Shown one piece after another: positions 53,410 through 62,500 of a stretch of 64,000 nt of DNA (positions are counted from its first letter, which is position 1; the number at the start of each line of letters is the position of its first letter). Below the pieces are notes generated by a model. It saw only the letters and a list, made by a program, of their open reading frames with translations, was not told where the DNA came from and ran no database searches. The stretch lies in NCBI RefSeq assembly GCF_009497895.1, contig NZ_CP033116.1:2108001-2172000 (forward strand). The letters are read 5' to 3'. The stretch comes from Halopseudomonas pelagia. Lineage in GTDB: Bacteria; Pseudomonadota; Gammaproteobacteria; Pseudomonadales; Pseudomonadaceae. A program made the translations under genes and the position numbers.

Positions 53410-53766
53410 TCAAAGCAGCTGTGTATCTTCACAGATCAACTTCACGCGAATGGTTTCCGTGGAGTAGTCCCCACCAATGCGCAGCTCGGCTTGTTCGCCG
53501 GGCTGAATGGTCGCTTCTGGGAAAAAGGTCCAGGCCTGTTCTGCCGGTTCTGGCCTGAGCGAACATTCCACCGCACTGCTGTGGTTATTGGTCAGGCGCA
53601 GATGCTTGGGATTATCGGCGCGGGCCGGGCCAGTCGAGTCTTCCGGATCGATGACCAGGGTGCGAATGTCCAACTCGTTGAGCTCGCTGTCCAGCAGCAC
53701 CTGTGGCGCGGCTAAGGCGACGGCAGGCATGCAGGCAATCACGACGCAGGCGTGGGCTAACTTCAT
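53410..53766 (-). CDS. Small periplasmic hypothetical protein
   Basis: 118 residues with a clear signal peptide (MKLAHACVVIACMPAVALA|AP) and a short beta-rich domain with two Cys. The pattern SSAVECSLRPEPAEQ and TIRVKLICED resembles small proteins found in Pseudomonas without assigned function. It stands alone between the DMT gene and the ABC permease gene. Confidence 0.72.
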   Translation of the reverse strand: MKLAHACVVIACMPAVALAAPQVLLDSELNELDIRTLVIDPEDSTGPARADNPKHLRLTNNHSSAVECSLRPEPAEQAWTFFPEATIQPGEQAELRIGGDYSTETIRVKLICEDTQLL

Positions 53767-53840
53767 CGTGCGACTCCTTATGTTTACCGATACACAGCAG
53801 TAGAGACCGCTGCGCGTCTCAGGTTCCGTAGGTCACCTAT

Positions 53841-56441
53841 TCAGCCCTCGCGCAGCAACATGGCCTGGTTCTGCTTCAAGGCCTGCAGTGTTGGCAGCAG
53901 CCCGCCCAGCAGGGCAAGCGAGCTGACTACACCTGCCACCAGCGCGCCAAGCCACCAGAGATCGCCTGCCGGCAGTTTCAACAGTAGGGTTGCCAGGGGC
54001 AGGGCGATGAGCGCGCCGAGTGCGGTGGCGAACAGGGTGGCGATAAAAGTCAGCAACCCGGTTTCCAGCAGCATGGACAGCCGAATGGCGCGGTGCCGGG
54101 CACCCAGACAATGCAGCAGGTTGGCCTCATAGAGCTGGCGCCGGCGGCTGACACTGACCACGCTGGAGAGCACCAGCAAGCTCGCCGTGAGGCTGATCAG
54201 GGCGACGGCGGCAAGACCGGCGGTGGCTTTGCCAAGCAGGTCGCCTGCGGTCTTGAGCCAGTCGGCAGTGCTCAGGGTGATCACATTGGGAATGTTCCTG
54301 GCCAGCCATTGTTGGGACTGTTGGGCGGCCGAGTCGCTCTGGTAGACCACACCGACGTAGCGGCCGATCAAGGCATCCAGCGCGCCATCCTGCAACACAC
54401 CCTCAAACCAGAAGCGCGTCTGCAGGCCTTTCTGCCGGTACAGGGCTCTTATTTCAGCGGCAATGGTCTGGCCTTCGACCAGAAACTCGACCCGATCGCC
54501 GACGGTCAGCCCGAGCTCGTTAGCCTCCCGATCCTCCATGGCCATAAAGGCGGGTTGGCCGTCAGGTGCTGGTGATGTCCACCATTCTCCAGAGACCAAC
54601 TCCAGGTCTTCCGGGTTGCCGGACAGATAGCTGAGCTTGTATTCATCACCCATGGCTTCGCGTCTGGCGCGGGAATCGTCTGCGAGCATCTCGGCGATCG
54701 GCTCCTGGTTAATCGCGCCCAGGCGCCCCCGTACCAGGGGCAGAAGCTCGGTCTCGGCGCTGGGGTCAAGTGACTCCAGGCCGGCGTTGAGCGTGTCGAT
54801 CTGATCAGGCAGCACCTCATAGAGAATCAGCGCCGGCGCCTCGGCGGGAATGGTTGATTCCAGTGCGCGCAGCAGCGTGCTGACCAGCAGGGTGCAGGCG
54901 ACTACCAGCGTCAGCGCGGTACCCAGCGACAGCAGCGTTGCCCGCAGTGGTGAATCCGGCCGGTGCAGATTGGCCAATGCCAGGCGTCGGGCAAAATTGC
55001 GCTCGGCAAAGCCGCCGTTTTCCAGGGCTTTGGCGCCGCGCTGCAAGCCCTTGATCAGCGCTTCCAGTAACCCCCAGAGTACGACCACCGCGAGCAGGAA
55101 CATAAAGCCAAGTTGCGAGGAGGGCAGCCAGAACAGCGTGGCGGTGATATACACCGCCAGCAGCAGATAGCTGGCTACGCGCCAACTTCGTGGCTCATGC
55201 CGGGCGGCTTGAACCTTGCCTCTGAACAGCCCTGCCGGCGATGCAGCCAGTGCTCTGGCGAGTGCCGGTAACGCGAAGACGTAAGCGGTCAATACCGCAA
55301 ACAGCCAGCTTAGAAGCAAAGGTATGGCCCACAACGTAATCCAATGCCCAGCTCCACCAGAGCCGGATATCGCGAAGGCATCGCCGGCCAGCGTCAGGGC
55401 CACAGCGGAGAGCGCCAGACCGATGGCGCCGCCGATGATTCCGGCCAGGCTGCCGAGTACGCCGATCTGCAGCAGATAGATGATCACCAGCGGCGCGCGC
55501 CGTAACCCCAGCGTCTGCAGGGTGGCGATGGTACCGAGCTTTTCATCCAGGTAGGCATGGATGCTGTTGGCGACACCCAGGCCGCCAATAAACAGTGTGG
55601 TGAAGGCAATCAGAATCAGCGCCGTGGCGATTTGGTCCAGCCGTTCGGCCAGCCGCTCGCTGCGTTCGGCAAAGGTGGTGGTATCCCAGCGGGCATCGGG
55701 GAAGGCCTGCTCCAGCTCGTTCAGCCAAACAGTCAGATCGCGGTCGGTTTGTACACGATATTCATAGTCGACGCGGCTGCCAGGTTGTATCAGTTGAGCC
55801 GCTTGCAAGGCCTCGTCGGAGATCATGATCGGCAGGCCACGCCAGTTGGCATTCAGACTGCGATCCGGCTGCGCTTCTATAAGAGCGCTGATGCGAAAGG
55901 TCGCGGCGCCAATCTGTATCTGATCGCCAACAGTTTGGCCCAGACGTTCAGCCAGCAGGGGATCAATGATCGCGCCCCAGAGCCCGTCCTGCTGGGCAGT
56001 GAGTTCTGCGCGCGGTTGATCTGGTGTCAGCTGTAGCTCGCCATACAGCGGGTACGCGGCATCCGGAATCAGAATCTCGGCGCTGAAGAAGTTCTCGCCG
56101 TTGGCATCACTGACCATGGTGTCGAGCTCACGCACCAGCGAAATAGTGCCGCTGGCGCGAATCCATTCAAGCGCTTCATCGGGCATTGGCTCGTTGGTAT
56201 CCAGCTCGACATCGCCGCCTAACAGCGCGCGGGTATCTTCCAGCAAGCTTTGCTCGATCACTCGGTAAAGGCTGGCCGTGGCGGCGACCAGCGTGACGCC
56301 AAGGATCAGGCAAGCGAGAAACACTTTGAGTACGGAGATGCGTGAGCGCAGGTCGGTGACGGCGAATTTCAGCAGCCACAGGGCTCTGGCTGACCAGGGT
56401 AATCTGGCGGTTGTGTCAGAGCGCATGCAGGCGTCCCGCAT
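53841..56441 (-). CDS. YbbP-like ABC transporter permease (FtsX domains)
   Basis: 866 residues with about ten membrane helices and two FtsX regions (SIHAYLDEKLGTIATLQTLGLRRAPLVIIYLLQIGVLG in the middle; a similar LLHCLGARHRAIRLSMLLETGLLTF at the end). It pairs with the ATPase encoded upstream, overlapping it by 26 bp. In E. coli YbbA-YbbP belong to the LolCDE/MacB-like type VII ABC family and act on envelope substrates rather than as simple importers. Start at 56441; an ATG at 56426 is also possible. Confidence 0.92.
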   Translation of the reverse strand: MRDACMRSDTTARLPWSARALWLLKFAVTDLRSRISVLKVFLACLILGVTLVAATASLYRVIEQSLLEDTRALLGGDVELDTNEPMPDEALEWIRASGTISLVRELDTMVSDANGENFFSAEILIPDAAYPLYGELQLTPDQPRAELTAQQDGLWGAIIDPLLAERLGQTVGDQIQIGAATFRISALIEAQPDRSLNANWRGLPIMISDEALQAAQLIQPGSRVDYEYRVQTDRDLTVWLNELEQAFPDARWDTTTFAERSERLAERLDQIATALILIAFTTLFIGGLGVANSIHAYLDEKLGTIATLQTLGLRRAPLVIIYLLQIGVLGSLAGIIGGAIGLALSAVALTLAGDAFAISGSGGAGHWITLWAIPLLLSWLFAVLTAYVFALPALARALAASPAGLFRGKVQAARHEPRSWRVASYLLLAVYITATLFWLPSSQLGFMFLLAVVVLWGLLEALIKGLQRGAKALENGGFAERNFARRLALANLHRPDSPLRATLLSLGTALTLVVACTLLVSTLLRALESTIPAEAPALILYEVLPDQIDTLNAGLESLDPSAETELLPLVRGRLGAINQEPIAEMLADDSRARREAMGDEYKLSYLSGNPEDLELVSGEWWTSPAPDGQPAFMAMEDREANELGLTVGDRVEFLVEGQTIAAEIRALYRQKGLQTRFWFEGVLQDGALDALIGRYVGVVYQSDSAAQQSQQWLARNIPNVITLSTADWLKTAGDLLGKATAGLAAVALISLTASLLVLSSVVSVSRRRQLYEANLLHCLGARHRAIRLSMLLETGLLTFIATLFATALGALIALPLATLLLKLPAGDLWWLGALVAGVVSSLALLGGLLPTLQALKQNQAMLLREG

Positions 56442-57087
56442 CCATTCTCACGCGGTGCTGGCAGCGCTCGGCGACACGCTCGTCGTGGGTCACCAGCACC
56501 AGCGTGGACTTGCTTTCCTTGTGCAGGTCGAACAGCAGCGTGAGTATCTTCTCGCCGGTTTTATGGTCCAGGTTACCGGTGGGCTCATCGCCCAGCAGCA
56601 GGCTCGGCTGGTGCACCAGCGCCCGGGCAATCGCCACACGCTGCTGCTCGCCACCGGAAAGCTGAGTGGGGTAGTGCTGCAACCGATGGCTTAGCCCGAC
56701 GGCTTCCAGCATGGCAGTCGAGCGCTCACGTGCGTGCGCCTGCCCGGCGATTTCCAGTGGCAGGCTGACGTTGCCCAGCGCGCTGAGGCCGGGTAACAAA
56801 TGGAAGGATTGGAAGATAATGCCCAGGTGTTCGCTGCGCCAGTCAGCTAGTGCATTGGAGTCCATATCGCCCAGGCGCCGGCTGCCGACCAGTATCTCGC
56901 CCTGGTCCGGGCGTTCGAGACCGGAGAGCAACAGCAGGAGTGAGGTCTTACCACTGCCGGAGGGGCCAGTGATTGCCAGTGTCTCGCCCGGTGGAATCGT
57001 CAACGATGCGTTGTTGAGTACTGCGACGGTTCCTGATTCTGTGGGGTAGCTGAGGTGGATGTCGCTCATTTGCACGCTGGTGGACAC
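56416..57087 (-). CDS. YbbA-like ABC transporter ATP-binding protein
   Basis: 223 residues: Walker A in ITGPSGSGKTSLLLLL, Q-loop, signature LSGGEQQRVAIARAL, Walker B LLLGDEPTGNLD, then a switch His in LVTHDERVAERC. It is of the LolD/MacB class that drives mechanical change in an FtsX-type permease, here the YbbP-like protein. GTG start after AAGGAAGCCCT. In E. coli ybbA is divergent from tesA; no thioesterase gene is next to it here. Confidence 0.94.
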   Translation of the reverse strand: MSTSVQMSDIHLSYPTESGTVAVLNNASLTIPPGETLAITGPSGSGKTSLLLLLSGLERPDQGEILVGSRRLGDMDSNALADWRSEHLGIIFQSFHLLPGLSALGNVSLPLEIAGQAHARERSTAMLEAVGLSHRLQHYPTQLSGGEQQRVAIARALVHQPSLLLGDEPTGNLDHKTGEKILTLLFDLHKESKSTLVLVTHDERVAERCQHRVRMDAGRLHAL

Positions 57088-57220
57088 AGGGCTTCCTTTG
57101 GCTAGACAGGGTCAGCCCGCACTATGCCATGCCAGCAGCAGCCCCGGCGACGCGCAGACACCATTGGCAACACTCTCCTGTGGCTTGGCGAGTCACAGGA
57201 TTTCTAGCGAAGGTTGGCGA

Positions 57221-58477
57221 TCATTTGGCTTCCGCTGGACCTTCCGCAGAGGGGGTTGCCCCAACGCTCGGTTCACCGACCGCCAGCTCTTTGGGAAAAC
57301 GGCGGATCAGCAGTGTCAAGCCGAAGCCCACCGAAAGCACCAGCACGGTGAAGCTGTAAGCGACGGTAAAGCCGCCGGTGGTTTCGATCAGCCAGCCGGC
57401 GATGGCTGGGCCGAGGAATTGGCCGAAAGCAAAGAACAGTGTGGCAAAGCTGAATGCGATGGGGATGTAACGCGGTGCGACCTGATCCGTCGCGCTGGTC
57501 TGAATCATCGCAAACACGCCGTTGATCGAGGCGCCCATCACCAGGAAGTGGAAGAAGAAGTAGGGCAGGCTCTGCTCTATAAGTGGCAATGTCATGGCCA
57601 TGATGACAAGGAAGATGCACGTTGCCAGTGCATTCCCGCGGCCCCAGAAGTCTGACAGCCAGCCCCAGAGCGGACCGGCGGCAATGGACATCAGGCCCAT
57701 CATTGCCATATAGCGGCCGGCTATGGATGCGCTGTGGCCGCTTTCTACCATGAAGCTGACCATGAACACCGTCTGAACGATATAGCTCATGCCAATGATG
57801 CCGTAGGTAGTGGCCACGATCAGTACCCGGGGATTGCGGTAAATCAGCCATTTCTCATCCGCTGGCAGGTGTCCGGCATCGCTGGCTTTAGCGGTTGGCG
57901 GATTGCGCACGAATAACCCGACCATCACTGCCACGAGCAGTGCCGCGCCAGCAAATACACCCCAACTGACTCGCCAACCCTGCTCGCCAAATGTGGCGAA
58001 CAAAAAAGGCACGAGAACGCCAGACACGAGAACGCCGACACCCACACCACTCGTCATGCAGCCAATTACCAAGCCGCGTTTCTCGGGAAACCAGGTAGCC
58101 AGCAACGCCACCATGGGCGCAAATGCAAAGGCAGTACCAAAGCCCAGCAAACCCATTAGCGCCATAACCAGCCAAAAATTGGCGGCAAAGGCCAGACCGA
58201 CAAACCCAGCTGTGACCGTGAGCATGCCGAACATGATTGACGCCTTCGCGCCCCAGCGGGCAGCCGCCAGGCCACCGGCCAGGACGAAGCAGACATAACA
58301 CAGGGCGGTAACGGTGCTGAGAATCCCCGCCTGCTGGTAGGACAGCCCCAGATCAGCACGCATCGCTGGCAGGATGACGCCGTAAGCCAGGCGCGCAAAG
58401 CCAATCACCACCAGGGACGTAAGGGTACCGCACAGCACGGTAATCACCATGTTCGGGCGCATCGCACTCTGGGACAT
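57221..58477 (-). CDS. MFS transporter
   Basis: 418 residues, 12 membrane helices (FARLAYGVILPAMRADLGLSYQQAGILSTV at the N-terminus, GLVIGCMTSGVGVGVLVSGVLVP in the middle). It matches the YbfB/arabinose-efflux-like branch of MFS. The substrate is unknown. It follows the three-gene Tat/AKR operon on the same strand, 84 bp downstream, so could be part of that unit. The start at 58477 is preferred to 58513. Confidence 0.88.
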   Translation of the reverse strand: MSQSAMRPNMVITVLCGTLTSLVVIGFARLAYGVILPAMRADLGLSYQQAGILSTVTALCYVCFVLAGGLAAARWGAKASIMFGMLTVTAGFVGLAFAANFWLVMALMGLLGFGTAFAFAPMVALLATWFPEKRGLVIGCMTSGVGVGVLVSGVLVPFLFATFGEQGWRVSWGVFAGAALLVAVMVGLFVRNPPTAKASDAGHLPADEKWLIYRNPRVLIVATTYGIIGMSYIVQTVFMVSFMVESGHSASIAGRYMAMMGLMSIAAGPLWGWLSDFWGRGNALATCIFLVIMAMTLPLIEQSLPYFFFHFLVMGASINGVFAMIQTSATDQVAPRYIPIAFSFATLFFAFGQFLGPAIAGWLIETTGGFTVAYSFTVLVLSVGFGLTLLIRRFPKELAVGEPSVGATPSAEGPAEAK

Positions 58478-58561
58478 CGGGGCTCTCTTATGCTCTGACT
58501 TGGTAGCCGCCAAGGTTACCAGTTATCTGCGCGGTGGCCGACAGAGTCGTGTTAAAAGAGC

Positions 58562-59260
58562 CTATTTTGCTCTCGCGGACCGAGACTCGACGCTCTTCCA
58601 AATTAGGCCGAGCAGCGTGATAGGCAATACTGCAAATAACGCTAAGGCGCCCGGCGCGACGGCGCCCGACGCATCCAGTACTTGCAAAGTTAGAGCGGAA
58701 ATCAGTACCCAGAATGCCGGGATAATGGCGGTCGCCCAGAGAGCCCAACCTCTCAGCATAATCAGTGCCAGGCCGAGCGTGGTGATGGCTGTGGGATCGG
58801 CGTGGATGCCGACCACTTCTGCCCGGTACCAGGAGCCGCCGCTCAGTGGCGCCATCAGAGGCAACATTATCAGACCGAAGAGGGCAATTGCCGACCCGAT
58901 TACGACCGGTGGGCTGGTAGGGCGCGGCGCTCTGTCCAGGCCACACCGGGTAAACGCAATCACGACCAGAAGCACGGCCTGGGCGATAAAAGCGTAGCCG
59001 AGGTAGGCTCCTGCCCAGTTGAGCTCTGCGTAACGCTGGATAAAGAACATGAAGCCGACAAAGATCCAGAGCGGTGCGGGTATCAAGCAAGCGAGCCGCG
59101 TGCGCTGCGTCAATGCCAGCCCAAGCGCGGCCGCGCCTAGGGCCAGGGACATCAGATGCAGCGGCCAGAAGGTCTCCCCCATGCGCTCCAACAGGCGGAA
59201 GTAAATTTCCGCCGTGAAGGGAACAAAGTCCTGCAGCTGGTAACTCGCCCAACCGTTCAT
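58562..59260 (-). CDS. DUF6064 family membrane protein
   Basis: 232 residues, about six membrane helices, matching DUF6064 (FVPFTAEIYFRLLERMGETFWPLHLM, RYAELNWAGAYLGYAFIAQA). The ATG overlaps the stop of the Tat-signal aldo/keto reductase gene (ATGA), so translation is coupled. A longer frame exists, but it would run inside that gene. Function unknown; its neighbours hint at an envelope redox role. Confidence 0.85.
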   Translation of the reverse strand: MNGWASYQLQDFVPFTAEIYFRLLERMGETFWPLHLMSLALGAAALGLALTQRTRLACLIPAPLWIFVGFMFFIQRYAELNWAGAYLGYAFIAQAVLLVVIAFTRCGLDRAPRPTSPPVVIGSAIALFGLIMLPLMAPLSGGSWYRAEVVGIHADPTAITTLGLALIMLRGWALWATAIIPAFWVLISALTLQVLDASGAVAPGALALFAVLPITLLGLIWKSVESRSARAK

Positions 59261-60192
59261 AGCGACTCGATATAGGCTGCCATTCGTTGCCGCGCGTCGG
59301 CCGAGGGCATCGGGTCTCGACCGGCGTGCATATTTTCGCGCAAGTGTTCGACCTGGCTGGTTGCGGGGATGGCGCAGGTGACCGCCGGATGGCTGACGAT
59401 GAATTTCAGCAGAAAGTCCGCCCAGGTGCTGCAACCGCATTCCGCTTGCGCCCATTCGGGCAATGGCTCCTCACGGCGCTTGAGGCTCTTGATCAGGTTG
59501 CCGCCATCGTAAGGCCGGTTGGCGATCACGCCAATGCCGCGTTCTTCCGCCAGTGGGAGCAGCCGGTCCTCTGCGTCGCGATGGGTGATGTTGTAAGTGA
59601 GCTGGACGAAGTCGATATCCTCCGAACTCATGATCTGCTCGATCTCGCTATGGCGGCGTCCGTGCGAGGTCGTTATGCCGATGTAGCGGATGGTGCCCTC
59701 GGCTTTCATCTCCTGCAGGGCTGCCAGGTGCTCGCGCCAGTCGGTCAGATTGTGCACCTGCACCAGATCAAACTGCTCAAGGTTCCAGCGTTCTTCCAGC
59801 TCAGCCACCTGCTCGCGGGCTGAGCCCCCGGCCGGGCTCCAGACTTTTTCTGCGGAAAACAGGTTCTCTGGGGTGCCGAGTTGTTGTAACGCGTAGCCCA
59901 TGACATCCGGCGCGGAACCGTACATGGGCGAGGAATCAATCAGCCCTCCGCCCAGCTCGAAAAACGTTTTAACGATCTCGGTGCGGGCATCGAGTAACTT
60001 TGGATCGCTGCCGACATTGAAGGTGCGCCAGGTACCCATACCGATGACGGGTAGCTTGTTGTCGCTTCCCGCAAAGGCTTTCTGCCTAAGCCCGTTGGCG
60101 TTGGCAAAAAGGGCGGCCGATGGCAGCATCACGGCCGCCAGCGCGGCGCCGATGATTTTCAGGCTGTGTCTGCGCGTGATGGGACGGTTCAT
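59257..60192 (-). CDS. Tat-exported aldo/keto reductase
   Basis: 311 residues. The N-terminus has a twin-arginine signal (TRRHSLK then a hydrophobic run to about 30), which implies export of a folded enzyme to the periplasm. The AKR catalytic set is complete: Asp and Tyr in LIDSSPMYG, Lys in LFSAEKVW, His in VQVHNLTDW. AKRs normally use NADPH, which is scarce in the periplasm, so either the signal is a membrane tether or another electron donor is used. Both flanking genes encode membrane proteins with 4-bp overlaps, forming a tight operon. Confidence 0.9.
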   Translation of the reverse strand: MNRPITRRHSLKIIGAALAAVMLPSAALFANANGLRQKAFAGSDNKLPVIGMGTWRTFNVGSDPKLLDARTEIVKTFFELGGGLIDSSPMYGSAPDVMGYALQQLGTPENLFSAEKVWSPAGGSAREQVAELEERWNLEQFDLVQVHNLTDWREHLAALQEMKAEGTIRYIGITTSHGRRHSEIEQIMSSEDIDFVQLTYNITHRDAEDRLLPLAEERGIGVIANRPYDGGNLIKSLKRREEPLPEWAQAECGCSTWADFLLKFIVSHPAVTCAIPATSQVEHLRENMHAGRDPMPSADARQRMAAYIESL

Positions 60193-60605
60193 AGCGGTCG
60201 CTCTTTCAGATTTTTTTGAATAGGCACCGTGGTGGCCAACACCAGAACAAAGCAGGTCAGCACGAAGACCTTGTTAACAAACCAGTTGGTGCGCCAGATC
60301 GACCACTCCGGGTCAGCGAGAAAACGGCCGAACAGAGTGCAGATGATGAGGATTTCAATCACCGACATACCCACCGCCAGTGCACGTGTGTAACGAGGGC
60401 GTACCAGCAGCGCCCAACCTAGCCAGACGTGCGCCAGTGGCCACAGATCCCAGTAGATATAACGCGTCCAAGGCTCCCCGTAGAACAGTGCATAGCCAAT
60501 GGGGAACAGGTATTTGATGAACAACGTCCAGGCGGCGAGGATAAACAGCGCGTGGGCGAGAAAGCTGAACCAGGCGCTTGCTGGTTGTCGGGTGGGCAGT
60601 GACAT
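60189..60605 (-). CDS. Hypothetical membrane protein
   Basis: 138 residues with four predicted membrane helices (HALFILAAWTLFIKYLFP, DLWPLAHVWLGWALLV, ALAVGMSVIEILIICTLF, VFVLTCFVLVLATTV). The N-terminal helix region contains Trp-rich and Tyr-rich loops. It is first in the operon with the Tat-AKR and DUF6064 genes; its stop overlaps the AKR start by 4 bp. No family recognised. Confidence 0.78.
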   Translation of the reverse strand: MSLPTRQPASAWFSFLAHALFILAAWTLFIKYLFPIGYALFYGEPWTRYIYWDLWPLAHVWLGWALLVRPRYTRALAVGMSVIEILIICTLFGRFLADPEWSIWRTNWFVNKVFVLTCFVLVLATTVPIQKNLKERPL

Positions 60606-60775
60606 TACAGCGCTCCTGTCCCCAGGCCGTCGTGACCTGACTCTTTGATCTCTGACTGTAACGCAGTCTAGCTGGTGTGAGCCCGTTGGATGCTCAATGA
60701 GCCAGGCTGATCTCTACAGAAATAATTCAAAAAATGTTTACCTGAGCGCTAAGAAAAAGATCACCCGGGCCTAGC

Positions 60776-61597
60776 TCACACCATTTCCAGTGACTGTTTG
60801 CATGTAGGCGGTGGATAGGCAGCATCTATCCGGGCAAGGTCTTCGTTATCGAGTCTGAGCTTGTCAGCCCCTGCGTTCTGTTTGAGGTGAACCAGATTCA
60901 CCGCCTTGGGAATGGCGATCATCCCGGGGTGACGCAGTACCCAGGCCAGCGCTATCTGCGCGGGTGTGGCGTCGTGCTTGTCGGCTATGCTTTGCAGTGC
61001 AGCGTCCTGAAGCAGGGCTCCGCCTTGCCCGATTGGACAGTAGGCCATAATCGGCATGTTGTATTGCGCATGCCAGCCCAGCAGGTCGTATTCAATGCCG
61101 CGCGATTCGGGATTGTAGAGCACCTGATTGGTCGCGCAATCCGGAGTATCGAGTTCCTGCAGATCGGCCACGTCAAAGTTCGACACACCCCAGCGCAGGA
61201 TCTTGCCCTGCTCGCGCAAACGTTCGAAGGCGGCGACTGTCTCGTCCAACGGATATTGCCCGCGCCAGTGCAGCAGGTAGAGGTCAATAGTCTCGGTGCC
61301 CAGGCGTTGCAGGCTGCGCTCGCAGGCGGTCTGAACGCCCTTGGCGCTGGCGTTGTGCGGATAGACCTTGCTGACCAGATACACCTCGTCACGTCGGCCC
61401 CGAATGGCGTCGCCGACGATCTCTTCCGCACCGCCTTCGGCATACATCTCCGCCGTGTCGATCAGCGTCATGCCCAGATCCAGGCCCTCACGCAAAGCTC
61501 TAACCTCGGCCTGCCGGTGCCCGGCATCCTCGCCCATGCGCCATGTGCCCTGGCCTATACGCGGTACGTTTACTCCGCCCAAACTGATTGTCTGCAT
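60776..61597 (-). CDS. Aldo/keto reductase
   Basis: 273 residues, cytosolic AKR with the full catalytic set: Asp and Tyr in LIDTAEMYAEGGAEE, Lys in YLVSKVYP, His in YLLHWRGQYPL. It resembles YeaE/DkgA-like enzymes that reduce methylglyoxal and other aldehydes with NADPH. It is not the partner of the Tat-AKR operon: 170 bp separate its stop from that operon's start, though both read on the minus strand. Confidence 0.92.
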   Translation of the reverse strand: MQTISLGGVNVPRIGQGTWRMGEDAGHRQAEVRALREGLDLGMTLIDTAEMYAEGGAEEIVGDAIRGRRDEVYLVSKVYPHNASAKGVQTACERSLQRLGTETIDLYLLHWRGQYPLDETVAAFERLREQGKILRWGVSNFDVADLQELDTPDCATNQVLYNPESRGIEYDLLGWHAQYNMPIMAYCPIGQGGALLQDAALQSIADKHDATPAQIALAWVLRHPGMIAIPKAVNLVHLKQNAGADKLRLDNEDLARIDAAYPPPTCKQSLEMV

Positions 61598-61770
61598 GTT
61601 AAGGGGTTCCTGTTGGATGGTGGGTGCCGGGCCGGTTTTCGGCTACAGGCCTTCTGGTTCATTCACTTTGGTCTGACACATCTTGTGAATCAAATTTCCT
61701 TTTCCTTGTCACACCCCCACGGTACTTCACTGCCCCCATACTTGTGACAAAGGAGATTTCGTTTAAGGCC

Positions 61771-62487
61771 ATGATCGACTGGATTGAAACAAACCAGGCG
61801 GTACTGAGTGTATGCGTCAGCTTCGCTACCCTGCTTGTCTGGGTGATATACGCCCAGTTGTTGTATTCCGGATTTCGGCGGCAGCGCACGGCTCGGGTAA
61901 TCATCAATCGCGGTAGCAAAAGAGACCTGGATGCCCTGTGCATCGTCAGCAATATGAGTCAGGAAGCGATTTATGTGGAATATATCATTGCTACCCTGAA
62001 AACCTCGCTCGGCTCTGTGACGATGGACGTCACGGATTTTGAACAGCACCCTACAGAAGAACGCGAGAACGGTGCGGGCGAGCGGCAAACTGTTGCGGTG
62101 ACACCCACGAACATTCGCGAAAACACCCGGCAAGGCCCGTTGCTCTCAGGCGAATTCATGCATATCGGGACCTTTAGCGGACTGGTCCAGCGTCTGGCTA
62201 GGCAAGGTGGCATACCGATGCAGGGGAATAGCCCAGAAGAGGATATTCAGCTGGAAAGTCTGACCATTGAGCTTATCGCGTTGTACGGACCGGAGCCCAA
62301 GCCCGTTAGCGCCAGACGAGACTTCATTATTGATAGCAGCAAGTACGGCGGGACCTTGACACCCGCCTCCTGGCGAACCCGTCAGAGCATTTCATTCCTG
62401 CAACGCCGCCGGCTGTGCAAGATGGTGGATGAAATGAATGACACCAATTTCTTTATGACCTCTACCATTCGCCGGGAGAAGCGTTAG
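61771..62487 (+). CDS. Hypothetical single-pass membrane protein
   Basis: 238 residues. One N-terminal membrane helix (TNQAVLSVCVSFATLLVWVIYAQLLY) is followed by a basic stretch (FRRQRTAR) and a ~190-residue cytoplasmic domain without a recognised family. The ATG at 61771 follows AAGGAG at a rather long distance (about 16 bases). The frame is open to 61624, but the upstream part reads like non-coding DNA. It converges on the ADP-ribosylglycohydrolase gene with 13 bp between stops. Confidence 0.72.
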   Translation: MIDWIETNQAVLSVCVSFATLLVWVIYAQLLYSGFRRQRTARVIINRGSKRDLDALCIVSNMSQEAIYVEYIIATLKTSLGSVTMDVTDFEQHPTEERENGAGERQTVAVTPTNIRENTRQGPLLSGEFMHIGTFSGLVQRLARQGGIPMQGNSPEEDIQLESLTIELIALYGPEPKPVSARRDFIIDSSKYGGTLTPASWRTRQSISFLQRRRLCKMVDEMNDTNFFMTSTIRREKR

Positions 62488-62500
62488 CCGCTCATATCCA

